Source of the DNA: Echinostoma caproni
Taxonomy: Eukaryota > Platyhelminthes > Trematoda > Plagiorchiida > Echinostomatidae
Assembly (NCBI GenBank): GCA_900618425.1
Contig: UZAN01043475.1
Location: forward strand, 18,352-31,999
Reading direction: 5' to 3'
Length of the DNA stretch: 13,648 bases
Under the pieces are notes generated by a model. It was not told the origin of the DNA. It did no database searches and saw only the letters and a program-made list of their open reading frames with translations. Position numbers and translations under genes: made by a program. This document shows positions 1 to 8,561 of this stretch, piece by piece (position 1 is the first letter of the stretch; each line of letters begins with the position of its first letter).

Positions 1-1740
1 AGTAGTATTTCACAAAATGGGATTTTCTCGTGCCCGCGATGAATCGCATTGGTTCGCACACCCTGACCTTCATATCCAAAAAGGGAAAACAGAGTGCATA
101 TTGCTGCCAAACACCCGACCGAAACATGATGTGCATCACTGGGATTTCGCAATCAAGAACACACACGTGTGCACAGATACACAAAACGCTTGTATGTAAA
201 TGCCTGCAGATTTACGCTAACACACAAGTAAGACTATATAGACAAAATGTCGAGTAGGGACAAGTGTACCGATGAACAGGTTTCGATGGTACCTGGAAGT
301 TCGCATTGGCTACGATACCGGGCTGTTGACATGTACTTCATATGAACTTCACCTTCCCCCGANTTTCCACAAAATGGTTTCCGGCTTAATTGATCGTCTG
401 CACTATAGAAAACGTGAACCTACCGGGAACGGAAGCATCAGGCGTCGTAAGAATCCGTAGATGGAATAAGATGAGTGAGCCCTAGGGCAAGTATAGAACA
501 AAGGGTGACGGGAGGACTGAATTCAAGGTGATCTGCATTTAGAAAAAAATGTGTGAACTAATAGAAAGAAGTGTTAGCACATCACTTATCTGATCTGAAA
601 TCTGTATGGAGAAATGTGAAGGAAAATGATGTTTTGTTACTGGCAACAATATTCTTCATAAGGCGCTCATTAATTCAAATGATAATGTCGTCCACCAAAC
701 TTATGTGCACTTTTCATTATTCTATGTTGAATAACTCCGGTCTTGAAGTTTGATGATAAATTCATAGAAATGAATGCAGTTCCAGGTAAACCTCGCAGAG
801 ATCACCCAATCTAGCAGACGATATGGCAGCCGTACTCCTTGGAATGCTAACCATTATCTCAAAACCGGTTTGTTTAAATCCACTGAGAATAAATATCGGT
901 TGTTATTACAGATTTTTGAGAAATATCATGCTGTCCTTTCATTGTCATAAGTGTTTGATTCCAAAACGCAGATAATTCGTTCACTGTCCTCCAAACATTG
1001 TGTGTACCATTGGCTTGAAGCCAGAAACAGAGAGGCTAAATCAATTCCTGAATATTGCGCTTCTTAGCGGGAATAGGAAACCCCAGTTATCAAAACTGGG
1101 AGCAGCGCAGTGAATAGCTAAGCTAATTTTCTTTGAATCCAAAGTAGTTTGTGACAGGCATACTATGTTAAAACATTTCAAATCGTATACTTATACTTTA
1201 CCCCCTTAAGCAATACCCACATTCTGCTGATCATTCAGGACAATGAAATACGAATCTCTAAAATCGCATATCTATCGAAATAAATGAGAAACGCTGAATA
1301 ATTTCTAACAAACCATTTGAAGAATTGAAAATCGCCATCACTTGGTTATCGGCTTCTTATATGGTGCATTTGTTCATGCACAGGAGTCTAAGCAACCACC
1401 CAAATCCATCGAAACTATTCATTAATTGACTGCGATAGAAGCGAAACTAGTGTCTGGTTTTATTTTGATGCTCGACCCACTATGTAAGTTGATTGCTGTG
1501 TGATGATGGAGCCACTTAAATTTTTATGTCAATTATTTGCCCTACAACCAAAGATTGGCTTCTTTCATGTTTTGCAATTAAAACCTAAATATTTGACTAG
1601 CGAATCCTACTCCTTGCGGTTTCGTAATTCACTGAAGAAAGCTGCCCTGCCCAAAAGCCGACACATGATGTCAATTCACCATGAACCTTTGACCTAAACC
1701 GGATGTAAATAACTTCGCTCAACTTGTTCCATCCTTTTTC
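1..1740. other. anonymous AT-rich DNA, no supported gene
   Basis: I see no gene, RNA gene or clear mobile element here. The open frames are short (about 60-75 codons), several begin only at non-ATG codons, and none resembles a known family. The stretch contains one unknown base (n at 363) and one good small hairpin at 1082-1100, listed separately. It may be intronic or intergenic sequence of a eukaryote. Confidence 0.6.
1082..1100. repeat. 7-bp perfect stem-loop
   Basis: The bases cccagtt (1082-1088) and aactggg (1094-1100) are exact reverse complements around a 5-base loop. No T-run follows it, so it does not look like a Pol III terminator. Function unknown; it may be fortuitous. Confidence 0.5.
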
Positions 1741-1748
1741 CCTCCCTA

Positions 1749-1945
1749 TTCTAAACCACTAATCAACAATTTTTGCTTTTCCTCTATGTCTTTCTCAACC
1801 ACTCTTCTTCACATCCGTATCGACCAATCAACGCATATTCATTCTGACATTTGTTGCACGTCCTTTCACTTCACAGATATATATATATATATATATATGC
1901 GTATTAGCCAGGGGAAGAAGTTGTCCAAAATGAGCTTGTTCGCTA
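1749..1945 (+). repeat. direct repeat copy 1 (5' part of a decayed retroelement unit)
   Basis: This stretch aligns by eye with 2364-2570, about 600-615 bases downstream in the same orientation. Shared landmarks in the same order are aaaccac (1752 / 2368), the block accaatca (1823-1830 / 2437-2444), catattcat (1834-1842 / 2443-2451) and tattagcc followed by a G-rich run and agaagtt (1902 / 2503). The copies are diverged and contain small indels. Just before the coding relic each copy has an intron-end-like sequence (cacttcacag near 1867-1876; ctactcatag near 2490-2499). Penelope-like elements can keep introns, but whether this is a retained intron end is inference. The (AT)11 run lies inside copy 1 only. 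Confidence 0.55.
1877..1898. repeat. (AT)11 microsatellite
   Basis: Eleven uninterrupted AT units. The run sits between the shared upstream block and the coding relic of the first retroelement copy. The second copy, near 2500, lacks it, so it probably expanded after the copies separated. Confidence 0.95.
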
Positions 1946-2360
1946 CTCGTGTTGTTCTGCCAAACTGAAATCTTGTTCTCATTTTGCACGAAGAATGATC
2001 AGGCAATTGCCGTACAGAATCAAGGAGTGCAAACCGGCCTGGATGAGTAGGAAAATAAAGAAAACGATTACAACTGCACTGGCAGCACATTTTGCAGACA
2101 CGGGTCAAGCAAACAAGGACGCATTATATGTGATCCACAAAGTACCAGCAAACCCATTCAAAGTTATTCGTCAAAAGCACCTTGCAACGGTTGAGGCAGT
2201 GGTCATTCGCCTACTTAATCTATACTTTTGTTTTCAAAAGAGATTCTTCCAGTCACTTCGCTTACCCTGGCCTCAACCTGACACAAACTACCGTGACCAT
2301 TGTCATAACCCAGGAGGAGAGACCGGAAGTGTAACAGGTCACTTAACCCATCGATTGTAA
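1908..2360 (+). pseudogene. retroelement GIY-YIG-like endonuclease domain, decayed (Penelope-like?)
   Basis: An open frame of 150 codons runs from just after an in-frame TAG (1905-1907) to TAA at 2358-2360; the first ATG is at 1995, mid-domain. Ordered motifs seen are ELVRYSCC, then RQLPYRIKE with KPAWM, TTALAAHFADTG, YVIHKV, an IRQ-L-T-EAVVIR stretch, and QKRFFQSLRLPWP near 2270. In established terms this order resembles a GIY-YIG nuclease: the RxL..RIKEH helix, then an E in the EA.xIR helix, as found at the C-terminus of Penelope-like retroelements. The expected YIG is not present (HFARR stands near that place) and the usual H after RIKE is C, so it is probably catalytically dead. The last 28 codons, after LPWP, look unrelated. 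Assignment to Penelope-like elements rather than another retroelement class is from memory of such proteins and needs a profile search. Confidence 0.55.
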
Positions 2361-2363
2361 AAA

Positions 2364-2570
2364 TTTCCAAACCACAGAACAACAACAACAAAAATGCCCT
2401 TTCATTTCCAAGCCACTTATCACATGATCTTAATCAACCAATCATATTCATCACATCAGACCACTAAACCATTGTGACAATTTTGATTTCTACTCATAGC
2501 TTTATTAGCCCAAGGGAGAAGTTACCGAAAAAATCTTTTACTCGCCACAGTGTTTTATTAATATCTCAAC
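2364..2570 (+). repeat. direct repeat copy 2 (same unit as 1749-1945)
   Basis: Second copy of the repeat described at 1749-1945, in direct orientation. It begins near an (AAC)n run (2378-2391) and continues into the frame at 2509. An in-frame TAG directly before the coding relic (2506-2508) matches the TAG at 1905-1907 of copy 1. That shared stop suggests the translated part begins after it in both, possibly downstream of a splice acceptor. Confidence 0.55.
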
Positions 2571-2715
2571 GAAATATAACAGTCCTTTCAACCGTTGGCC
2601 CAGCTGGATGAAAACTCAACGGACTGGTCATCATAGACTAATACATAATCCCGACAGGGTAAATAAGTCAAACGCAATTCTTGGTATGCTCACTCATCTC
2701 TATTCCACGAACTAA
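2509..2715 (+). pseudogene. second decayed copy of the GIY-YIG-like retroelement frame
   Basis: The frame is open for 68 codons from the codon after TAG (2506-2508) to TAA at 2713-2715. It starts PKGEVTEKIFYS, matching PGEEVVQNELVRYS of the copy at 1908. It later has NRWPSWMKTQRTGHH where copy 1 has KECKPAWMSRK, and NKSNAILGM where copy 1 has NKDALYVI. The segment between the last two is shortened and the EA..IR / LPWP end is missing, so the copy is truncated. It lies about 600 bases downstream in the same orientation, giving a head-to-tail pair. The match is a by-eye alignment with many substitutions. Confidence 0.4.
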
Positions 2716-3039
2716 ATATATTCAAAAGAAAAACATGATTTCGGTCTACATACTCAGAATTATTAAGTAAGTTACAATCCTGCCAGCACCAATCAAAACT
2801 AGAGGTGAACAGTGGCTACTGGCTGGCATTACCTAGTCCCGTATAGACCTGGTGTGGTTTGTAACTCTGAGTTCCGTGTTTCATAAAGCACGTTAAAGCA
2901 CAGATGAACCGTAGATTCTGACGACTATGGAGTTCAACATGTTCTCCATTCACTGCAATAACTCGTGAGATAAAAGACATTTTCTCCCCTCAATAACATT
3001 ATTTGTTGGTAAATTTGGAGAAAAAATTAACAAGATCAT
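2716..3039. other. no gene seen; possible repeat-derived sequence
   Basis: No open frame of interest. The piece at about 2810-2930 has a B-box-like ggtttgtaactc and begins with gtggctac, faintly like the head of the SINE at 3327, but the A box is not recognisable, so I do not call a third copy. Confidence 0.4.
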
Positions 3040-3200
3040 GTGTTTTAACGTCAAGTACATTCGTGCCAACCGGCACCCATGCGTAGGTTCGTATGACACC
3101 AAGGCTAAAGGATTTTGCCTAATTTAAAAAATAAGATATGAATCTGTTAAACGGCATAACTGAACAAGTATCTTAGTCATAGAATTTCATTCGGTGGATC
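3040..3200 (+). mobile_element. tRNA-derived SINE, diverged copy 1
   Basis: This copy aligns with the better-preserved copy at 3327-3520 at an offset of 298-299 bases. Shared blocks in order are a degenerate A-box region (taacgtcaag, 3046-3055), cgtgc and cggcac (about 3062-3076), a B-box-like ggttcgtatgac (3086-3097), ccaaggcta (3099-3107), and a body segment 3131-3165 that matches 3429-3463 at 29 of 35 positions. Relative to copy 2 it lacks about ten bases between the boxes. The end is uncertain because similarity fades after 3165. Confidence 0.5.
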
Positions 3201-3230
3201 CCGGTGGATTCTAAAGAAGTTCTGTCGTGG

Positions 3231-3252
3231 CAGTCAGCTTACATGCTGACTG
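3231..3252. repeat. 8-bp perfect stem-loop between the SINE copies
   Basis: The bases cagtcagc (3231-3238) and gctgactg (3245-3252) pair perfectly around a 6-base loop. It lies in the spacer between two SINE copies and could be part of the tail of copy 1. Function unknown. Confidence 0.55.
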
Positions 3253-3326
3253 ATGGATTCCATATGCCTCTGTAAATTGGATGGGTAACCCAAATGTGAA
3301 AAATATCAGTGTGGTACTATCCGTGT

Positions 3327-3520
3327 GGCTTCCTAAGCTCAGCTGGTGGGGCGTGCGCGGCACAAAAAGCGGAATCCGTGCTGAGGTTTGAAGTCCATCA
3401 AGGCTACTAAACTATTCACACTACAAATATAAGACTTGAATCAGTTAAACGATATAATTGAACCTTTAAAATTTGTCAAATTGTTTACCAAGTTATTTTG
3501 TTGTAGTTGCGACACCATCC
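3327..3520 (+). mobile_element. tRNA-derived SINE, copy 2
   Basis: The head looks tRNA-derived. An A box taagctcagctgg at 3334-3346 is nearly the textbook internal Pol III promoter. It is followed about 50 bases later by a B-box-like ggtttgaagtcc (3385-3396; consensus GGTTCGANNCC). The bases before the A box (ggcttcc, 3327-3333) pair partly (5 of 7 counting wobbles) with caaggct after the B box, as an acceptor stem would. The spacing is slightly longer than in a functional tRNA and the T stem is poor, so this is a tRNA-related head and not a working tRNA. The body shares the 35-base block with copy 1. The 3' end is not defined and no clear target-site duplication was found. Confidence 0.55.
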
Positions 3521-3837
3521 GTGATATTTTCTAGTTTAACTTCATTTTTGTTCAGATAAAATGGATTATGTAGCGGTCCTCAAGCTAGTACAAATATACA
3601 AAGAGTTTTAGATTTTCACGGTGGATTGATCCAAGGATAAAAGTATATCCCTCGGTTGAGACCAGGGCAGGCAAAGTAACAAACTTTTATGACAAAGTGG
3701 TGAATTCAGTAGACAAGCGGCTGCATACTCAGACATTTGATGCTGCCGAACAGATTTGGTGGGTTTGTACGTCCTTTTGTCCCCTTGTTTGCTCTTTTGC
3801 CCTTGTCGGTTACTTGGTGATTCAATAAATGATTCAG

Positions 3838-3995
3838 AATCAATAGAGGATTCACACAAAATTAATTCTGACAACGCAACCACTCGCCGTTCCTCAGTAT
3901 TCACAACTTTCGGGAACGCCTTTTCGAATGCTTGGCAAAAATCTCATGCGAAATGCAGAAACCAGTTCTATGTGGAGCACCCTCAATCAGAATAG
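3838..3995 (+). CDS. possible coding exon, unrecognised
   Basis: A frame is open from a possible splice acceptor (gattcag, AG at 3836-3837, with a pyrimidine-rich run about 30 bases upstream at 3774-3808) to TAG at 3993-3995. It encodes a polar, serine-rich peptide including TRRSSVFTTFGNAFSNAWQK. The composition looks protein-like and the local GC is higher than the flanks, but no family is recognised. The opposite strand carries a 98-codon open frame over the same bases (3608-3904), so strand choice is uncertain. An imperfect GATTCA repeat (3819-3855) causes part of the Ser/Asp-rich look. Confidence 0.2.
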
Positions 3996-4105
3996 GGAAA
4001 TGTTGCAGAACACTAAACTTGTGAAATTGTATACCATCCGCATTAAAGGATTGCCTTTGTGTACCTTCTTAAACATTTCACCAGTTGTGGTTATCGATGC
4101 TGTGA

Positions 4106-4134
4106 TTGTTGTTGTTGCTGCTGTTGTTGCTGTG
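4106..4134. repeat. TTG/CTG trinucleotide run
   Basis: A mixed run of ttg and ctg triplets, nearly pure over about 28 bases. Its translation to Val/Ala is a consequence of the repeat and is no evidence for a gene. Confidence 0.85.
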
Positions 4135-4257
4135 TAACAGTGTTATATGAACACTAATGGCGCCGTTGTTATCGATTCCATCAGCTAGTTCTTATTGTGG
4201 AAACATAAAACAAGGAGTAACCTATTTCGCAACACATTTACATGCATGTATGTATAC

Positions 4258-4512
4258 CAACATCCTCGGATTCCGTTTTCTTAAAATAAACCCTCCCGGC
4301 GCAGCACTATGCACATGGCAATCGGGGTTGTTCTCACACTTTGCGATGGAGTCCAAACGTGAATTTGGGGTACCCAAATGTAAATCCGTTACAGTGACGC
4401 ACCATATCCGTTGACGGCAGTTGGTTGAAGGCATAAATGCGTACATTTGAATGCTCATAGCTTGGGGACACCAACAAACCAACAAACGTACAAAGTATAC
4501 GATCAATTCCAT
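4258..4512 (-). CDS. possible first coding exon of a secreted or membrane protein
   Basis: An ATG at 4512 in a fair initiation context (purine at -3, G at +4) opens 85 codons ending exactly at a splice-donor-like gtatac (minus strand, 4257-4252), which would leave phase 0. The peptide starts MELIVYFVRLLVCWC, a signal-peptide or membrane-anchor-like stretch. It continues with a polar Cys-containing part (NCRQRIWC, AKCENNPDCHVH, then basic LRKRNPR). If unspliced the frame runs only 11 more codons. GC content at 4270-4420 is above the surroundings. The Cys-x5-Cys segment faintly suggests an extracellular module, but I do not recognise the family. A plus-strand frame (4157-4414) overlaps and is the competing reading. 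Confidence 0.35.
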
Positions 4513-5053
4513 ATCATGTTATATATTTTACGGAATTTTGCAGGGAATCTTAAGTAAAAAAGTTTTCTATATCGGCGAAATAATTTAGAAATCCGCCCAA
4601 ACTAACTGAATGCTATGAAATAGTTCAATGTATCCTTCCTTATTTGGTGCGTCCTGATATCCAAACTCGGACGTTCTGAATTTTGAACAGATTCACAAAA
4701 CAATCTGACAAAGCATTAAAAAGACTATAAGAAATAACCCATGGAATTACCACACTCTAATAACGTTTGTGCCTATGGTTAAAATTAATTTGACTGAAAA
4801 TCAAAACAAATATTCATGGAGCATGCATTAAAAGAGCAACAGATTTTAGAATATAGATGTTATCAGTCGTCCATCAACTTCAAGTTTTCGATTATGGCGA
4901 AATTCGACCACTGTGCACGAGATGTGGGCGTTTACGTGATATTGATTAAAAGCTTCGTTTGTGCGTGAACAGTGAAATAATCAGGGTACAAGAATGAGAA
5001 TAACCGTGATGTACTGTTTGCGGATAGTTATGTGGAGGTAAATAGGGGCAGAG
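4513..5053. other. no gene seen
   Basis: AT-rich sequence with no convincing open frame, tRNA-like box pair or long repeat. Confidence 0.5.
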
Positions 5054-5113
5054 TGGATGGATGGATGGATGGATGGATGGATGGATGGATGGATGGATGG
5101 ATGGATGGATGGA
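5054..5113. repeat. (TGGA)15 microsatellite
   Basis: Fifteen uninterrupted tetranucleotide units over 60 bases, bounded by gag on the left and cgaatga on the right. The open frame it creates on the minus strand (repeated Ile-His-Pro-Ser) is an artefact. A perfect run of this length is likely to be length-polymorphic. Confidence 0.98.
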
Positions 5114-5473
5114 CGAATGAATCATCACATATTACCGATCTCATTCTATTGTGTACAAATTATTCACTTGCACCTGTTGGTTAGTAACGCCTAAGAAAAA
5201 TCTAAATAACCCTTGACTTTATTTGAATGAAGAAGTCAGAAACATGGGTTTGCACAATTTATCCATGGTCATTTCGCTGCATCTGTACACGTGCAGACTG
5301 CAGTCAAAGTCATTTTTATATTGTCAGTGAGGTAACTACCGTGAAATAAACACGTGATTGCTAATCACAAAGCACAACACATGACACAGTAACACAGAGA
5401 ACGGGAGAGAGTGGGGTGGGGAGGGGGTCATTCACCAAGGCAAAGTGAATGTGACTAACCATTTACGTTGTTT
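5114..5473. other. no gene seen
   Basis: No supported coding or RNA feature. It includes a purine-rich patch (gagagtggggtggggaggggg, about 5406-5426) that could form a G-rich structure, but nothing more specific. Confidence 0.5.
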
Positions 5474-5704
5474 TCATAGATCGGGTTTGAGGGTCCAAAT
5501 GGCTAGAGCCTCGGCAAACTTGTGACGGGAAAACATTGTTTTCAGTTTCTTAAACTTCATTTTATTACTTGCGCTGTATTTTAAATCCTTAAGTCTGGCC
5601 AAGTTTGACGACCAATTGTCAAAATTTATCTCGCAATCAACGAAGTCGCGTTTATTCAAACTGTATCTACAAGCCATTTTTGGGTTCGCTGTAACGATCG
5701 GCAA
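5474..5704 (-). pseudogene. GIY-YIG-like C-terminal relic of a second retroelement type
   Basis: A minus-strand frame of 76 codons ends at a stop at 5474-5476. Its second half reads INFDNWSSNLARLKD, then an insertion-like lysine-rich stretch, then HKFAEALAIWTLKPDL at the end. This resembles the tail of GIY-YIG nucleases in some retroelements: a His/Asp 'H.IDFDN' strand, then an 'R/K-x-EA..I...KPdLN' helix carrying the metal-binding Glu. It differs from the 1908 and 13236 relics, which end in LPWP, so it is a different subfamily. No GIY or YIG motif is visible upstream (after 5704 the frame degrades). Family assignment is from motif memory only and could be coincidental. Confidence 0.35.
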
Positions 5705-6112
5705 GCTTAACAGTGAACTGGTAACTGTATTTATACTTCACTTTACCTGTAGGAAAGCTGATAAATGATAGCAGGGGATCCGTGAAAACCGTTTGGGTTT
5801 TTTGAAATTTGCACCCATAATTATTTTTATGATGACGAAACTGAGTCATCATGTACTTCTGTCTCAAGGTAAAGTTAGTTTATTTCGTGAAGGGAGAGTA
5901 CGCGTGAGAGTAAGAAAACGTTTATTCCCTTCTTTCCAGCTTCTTCTTGTTACACAAACTTTATGTGATCCATATTAGAGGGTTTCGTGTAATACACGAT
6001 ATTTTCACATTTCAGTTGTATCTTCTTTTACAAGAACCACAAAGTCAGATTGATCAGAACGATACCAAAATTTTTTAATGGAATTTGGCGGTACAACAGG
6101 CAAATGTTCCGT

Positions 6113-6358
6113 CTACAAATCTGAAAAGTCACAAAGAGGGTTCTGAAAATAACACTGAGCAATTAAATTGAGTTTACTGTTTTCTATAGGAAATATTGAG
6201 ATTGAAATGTGACAAATAGGAGGTTGATTCTGATCAAGTGTTTCAATTTGTTTTTCTCCGTCATCAAATGCTATATGAGAAACAGCTGGTAAGCGTAACT
6301 TTGGACAACTTTGGTCTGAAAAAGGATGACGTTCCATTTGCGTTAGTGCCCGTGCCAG
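6113..6358 (-). CDS. possible terminal coding exon, unrecognised
   Basis: On the minus strand a possible acceptor (ctatctag, AG at 6360-6359) is followed by an open frame starting at 6358, passing an ATG at 6337 and ending at TAG 6115-6113. It encodes about 81 residues of mixed composition with five Cys, including QSCPKLRLPAVSHIAFDDG and CYFQNPLCDF. The pyrimidine tract before the acceptor is weak and I see no AATAAA close after the stop. No family is recognised. It could be chance or an old repeat. Confidence 0.25.
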   Translation of the reverse strand: MARALTQMERHPFSDQSCPKLRLPAVSHIAFDDGEKQIETLDQNQPPICHISISIFPIENSKLNLIAQCYFQNPLCDFSDL

Positions 6359-7553
6359 CTAGATAGGTCGGTCGTACGGAGTGGGTCATCAGAGTATTTT
6401 GAGTTCAATATTTTGCAGACAACCCTGGTCCGATATCACGTGAGTTGATCATGAGTCAACACTTTCTCAAAACCAGCTTCCCTCAATGCTAATTGAAAAT
6501 TCCTGATTTGTTGTCACTGCAGCTGTTGCTTGGTTTCAAATACATACTTGATGCAAACCCTCTTCCCATATATTACAGTCATAGCCCCTCTATCTGTTAG
6601 ACAAACCAGATGAATGTATTTGATTTGTAATTTGACAAATAGCTTGATACATCCGTTTAAATTTCCTTTTTAAACCAAATATTGATATTGAAAGATAGGA
6701 CAACAATAATTCCGTTAAGTACAGATAAGCATTTGGAGATGCATTGCGTTAATTCATCTCAAAAACAAGATGAAGCAGTCCAATTGACATGTGTTTGGTT
6801 TGAAAAAGTTAAACACTCGCATTTGACCTTCTGTTTGGTCGGTAAATTAGGATTAGTTTTTAGCCGATGTAATTCAAATAAATAAGCAACAGTCCAAAGA
6901 TTTTAATCAATTCTTCCTTCCATATACCTCTGACAAGTGTCAAGCTAAACGAAGGATTCTAAAAATGGTTAAATTTGACAACAATTTCCTGTTTGATATC
7001 AATAGTCCTCCTGGTGGGAATTCGATGTCCAGTTAGAAAACATGCCGATTATGGACGTAGGAATACATTCGAGATTGTATTTCTTGTTTATTAATAGGAC
7101 AATTCAGTGCGTAAATTACTCAAATCAGTTTATAAATTCCATTTGCCATTAACTAGGTGTACTTTGGAATAAGGTTTCGCGGAATGGAGTCAGACCTAGA
7201 TAATGAAGAACTAAACATTTGTATCTCAACAGTTGGTCAGTTCTACAATTCTTTTGTAGATCGGACTAAGAGAATAAAAATACATAATTTGTTATAATCG
7301 AGGAGGATAATTACTTACGTCAGAATACCTGATAAGCAAAATGACTAATAACAACCAGCGGTCATTCATTTATTCGGTTGATGTTGTCATAGAGATAAAA
7401 CTGATGCAAAATCTTCATTGGGTGATCTTAGTTTTGATGTGTAGCTCTAAATATTATCTTTCTCTTACTTCTGTTATTGTTTTGATCTCGGTTCCTTGAA
7501 CAAGACTAACAGAAAAGATAATTCGAAATCAATTTTGGGCACCAAAAAGAATT
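6359..7553. other. mostly anonymous AT-rich DNA
   Basis: No gene supported. A 67-codon plus-strand frame at 6682-6885 starts at TTG, has a donor-like ggtaaat near 6841 and ends in a run that contains AATAAA (about 6878-6884). These signals together are too weak to call an exon. No repeats of note. Confidence 0.45.
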
Positions 7554-7760
7554 TCAATCGATGAAATGTTTCTTGTGAAATTCTATTTTTATGATTTTTT
7601 TAATGCAATTAGAGAACCGTACTTCAAATATTGCAAAGACCATTGCACACGATAGAACACAGTCGTCACCTGCTGTGCAGGAGGACAGCTTAATTGGATT
7701 TTGAGGCAGGTACATATCAATTAAACCCAAGACTTCCACTGGGAAAATATCAACTGATGA

Positions 7761-7967
7761 ATGGAGAAGTACACGAGTTATAAGTGCGTGCACTCGAGTG
7801 ATGTGAATGCCCTAACTTGTGTGACCTCAAAGTCGTTGCCTTGGCCTCTTTTTGTTCCATGTAAGGCTAATGGAAAAGATTTCGAATCGTTGAAAACGTC
7901 AGTGCATTCAGCAATAAAAAGTCACGGTTTTTTTGCAAACTACATTAAAAATATTTTGAGCCGGTAA
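7761..7967 (+). CDS. possible small ORF or coding exon, unrecognised
   Basis: An ATG-initiated frame of 68 codons begins directly after two in-frame stops (tgatga) and ends at TAA. A strong donor-like gtaagg follows position 7860, so a spliced product could leave the frame after about 33 codons (phase 1). The peptide has SLPWPLFVPC near the donor. A minus-strand frame covers 7554-7793 and has its own donor-like sequence (cag/gtgacg) near 7670. No family is recognised and the evidence does not choose between strands. Confidence 0.2.
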   Translation: MEKYTSYKCVHSSDVNALTCVTSKSLPWPLFVPCKANGKDFESLKTSVHSAIKSHGFFANYIKNILSR

Positions 7968-8276
7968 ACCTCAGCGAATACAAAACTGTATTTGAACTAT
8001 TTCAAAAATGCCTTTTACGGAGTGGTTTAAGTACCTATCTTTGAAATAGTATTAGAAAACTTTTCATATCATGTAGCTCAAGAGTGAACCTAATAAGCGG
8101 CCAGATATTGGTAAGTAACTGACGACGAAATAGTAATTTCGATCAGTCTTCTAAATAAAAAATTGTCTAAATATATTTAATAGTGCAAAGCGGCAAGAAT
8201 GCAAGTATATAGAACTGGTACTAGATGTGGTACAAGTAGCAGAAGCTATATATATAAATGCATAGCTAATTGCTAA
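7968..8276. other. no gene seen
   Basis: AT-rich sequence with no supported feature apart from a short TA-rich tract near 8247-8256. Confidence 0.5.
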
Positions 8277-8301
8277 ATTAAGTGTTTTTTAATCACTTAA
8301 T
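8277..8301. repeat. 8-bp perfect stem-loop
   Basis: The bases attaagtg (8277-8284) and cacttaat (8294-8301) are exact reverse complements around a T-rich 9-base loop. A second stem-loop lies about 75 bases further on. Possibly part of an unidentified repeat. Confidence 0.5.
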
Positions 8302-8318
8302 CTCAATTTCGGCCACAG

Positions 8319-8332
8319 TATATATATATATA
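8319..8332. repeat. short (TA)7 run
   Basis: Seven TA units between the two stem-loops at 8277 and 8375. Confidence 0.85.
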
Positions 8333-8374
8333 CTTCTGTAGCACAGTCTATAAGAAACTCTTGGAAAACTACAC

Positions 8375-8399
8375 TGGCGAGAACTAAAATTCTCGGCCA
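8375..8399. repeat. 9-bp stem-loop with one bulge
   Basis: The bases tggcgagaa (8375-8383) pair with ttctcg, a bulged g, and cca (8390-8399) around a 6-base loop. Nine pairs with one bulged base is stronger than most chance hairpins in this DNA. No U-run follows it. Confidence 0.5.
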
Positions 8400-8561
8400 A
8401 TAAGACCTCTCCACCCTTTAGTTCCTGCTCACAAACAGCAGGTTAACACTCGTAAAACATTGAAGCAGAAGACACTATTTGTTTCAGTGTAGATGAAATA
8501 GAAATAAGATCACAATAATTCATTGCCTCGAGCGTTTTCTTTTTGTTTTCTTGACACCCAG

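Noticed and set aside
1..120. B-box-like ggttcgcacacc near position 50
   Set aside because: No A box at the required distance and one base too long for the consensus.
2810..2930. Possible third copy of the tRNA-derived SINE
   Set aside because: Only a B-box-like string and an eight-base match at the head; no A box and no body similarity.
4946..5128. Minus-strand frame with repeated Ile-His-Pro-Ser
   Set aside because: Produced entirely by the (TGGA)15 microsatellite.
6376..6395. Second ctgatga box on the minus strand
   Set aside because: No helix II followed by gaaa downstream, so no hammerhead.
7554..7793. 79-codon minus-strand frame
   Set aside because: Begins only at GTG, no acceptor with a pyrimidine tract upstream, and overlaps an ATG-started plus frame.
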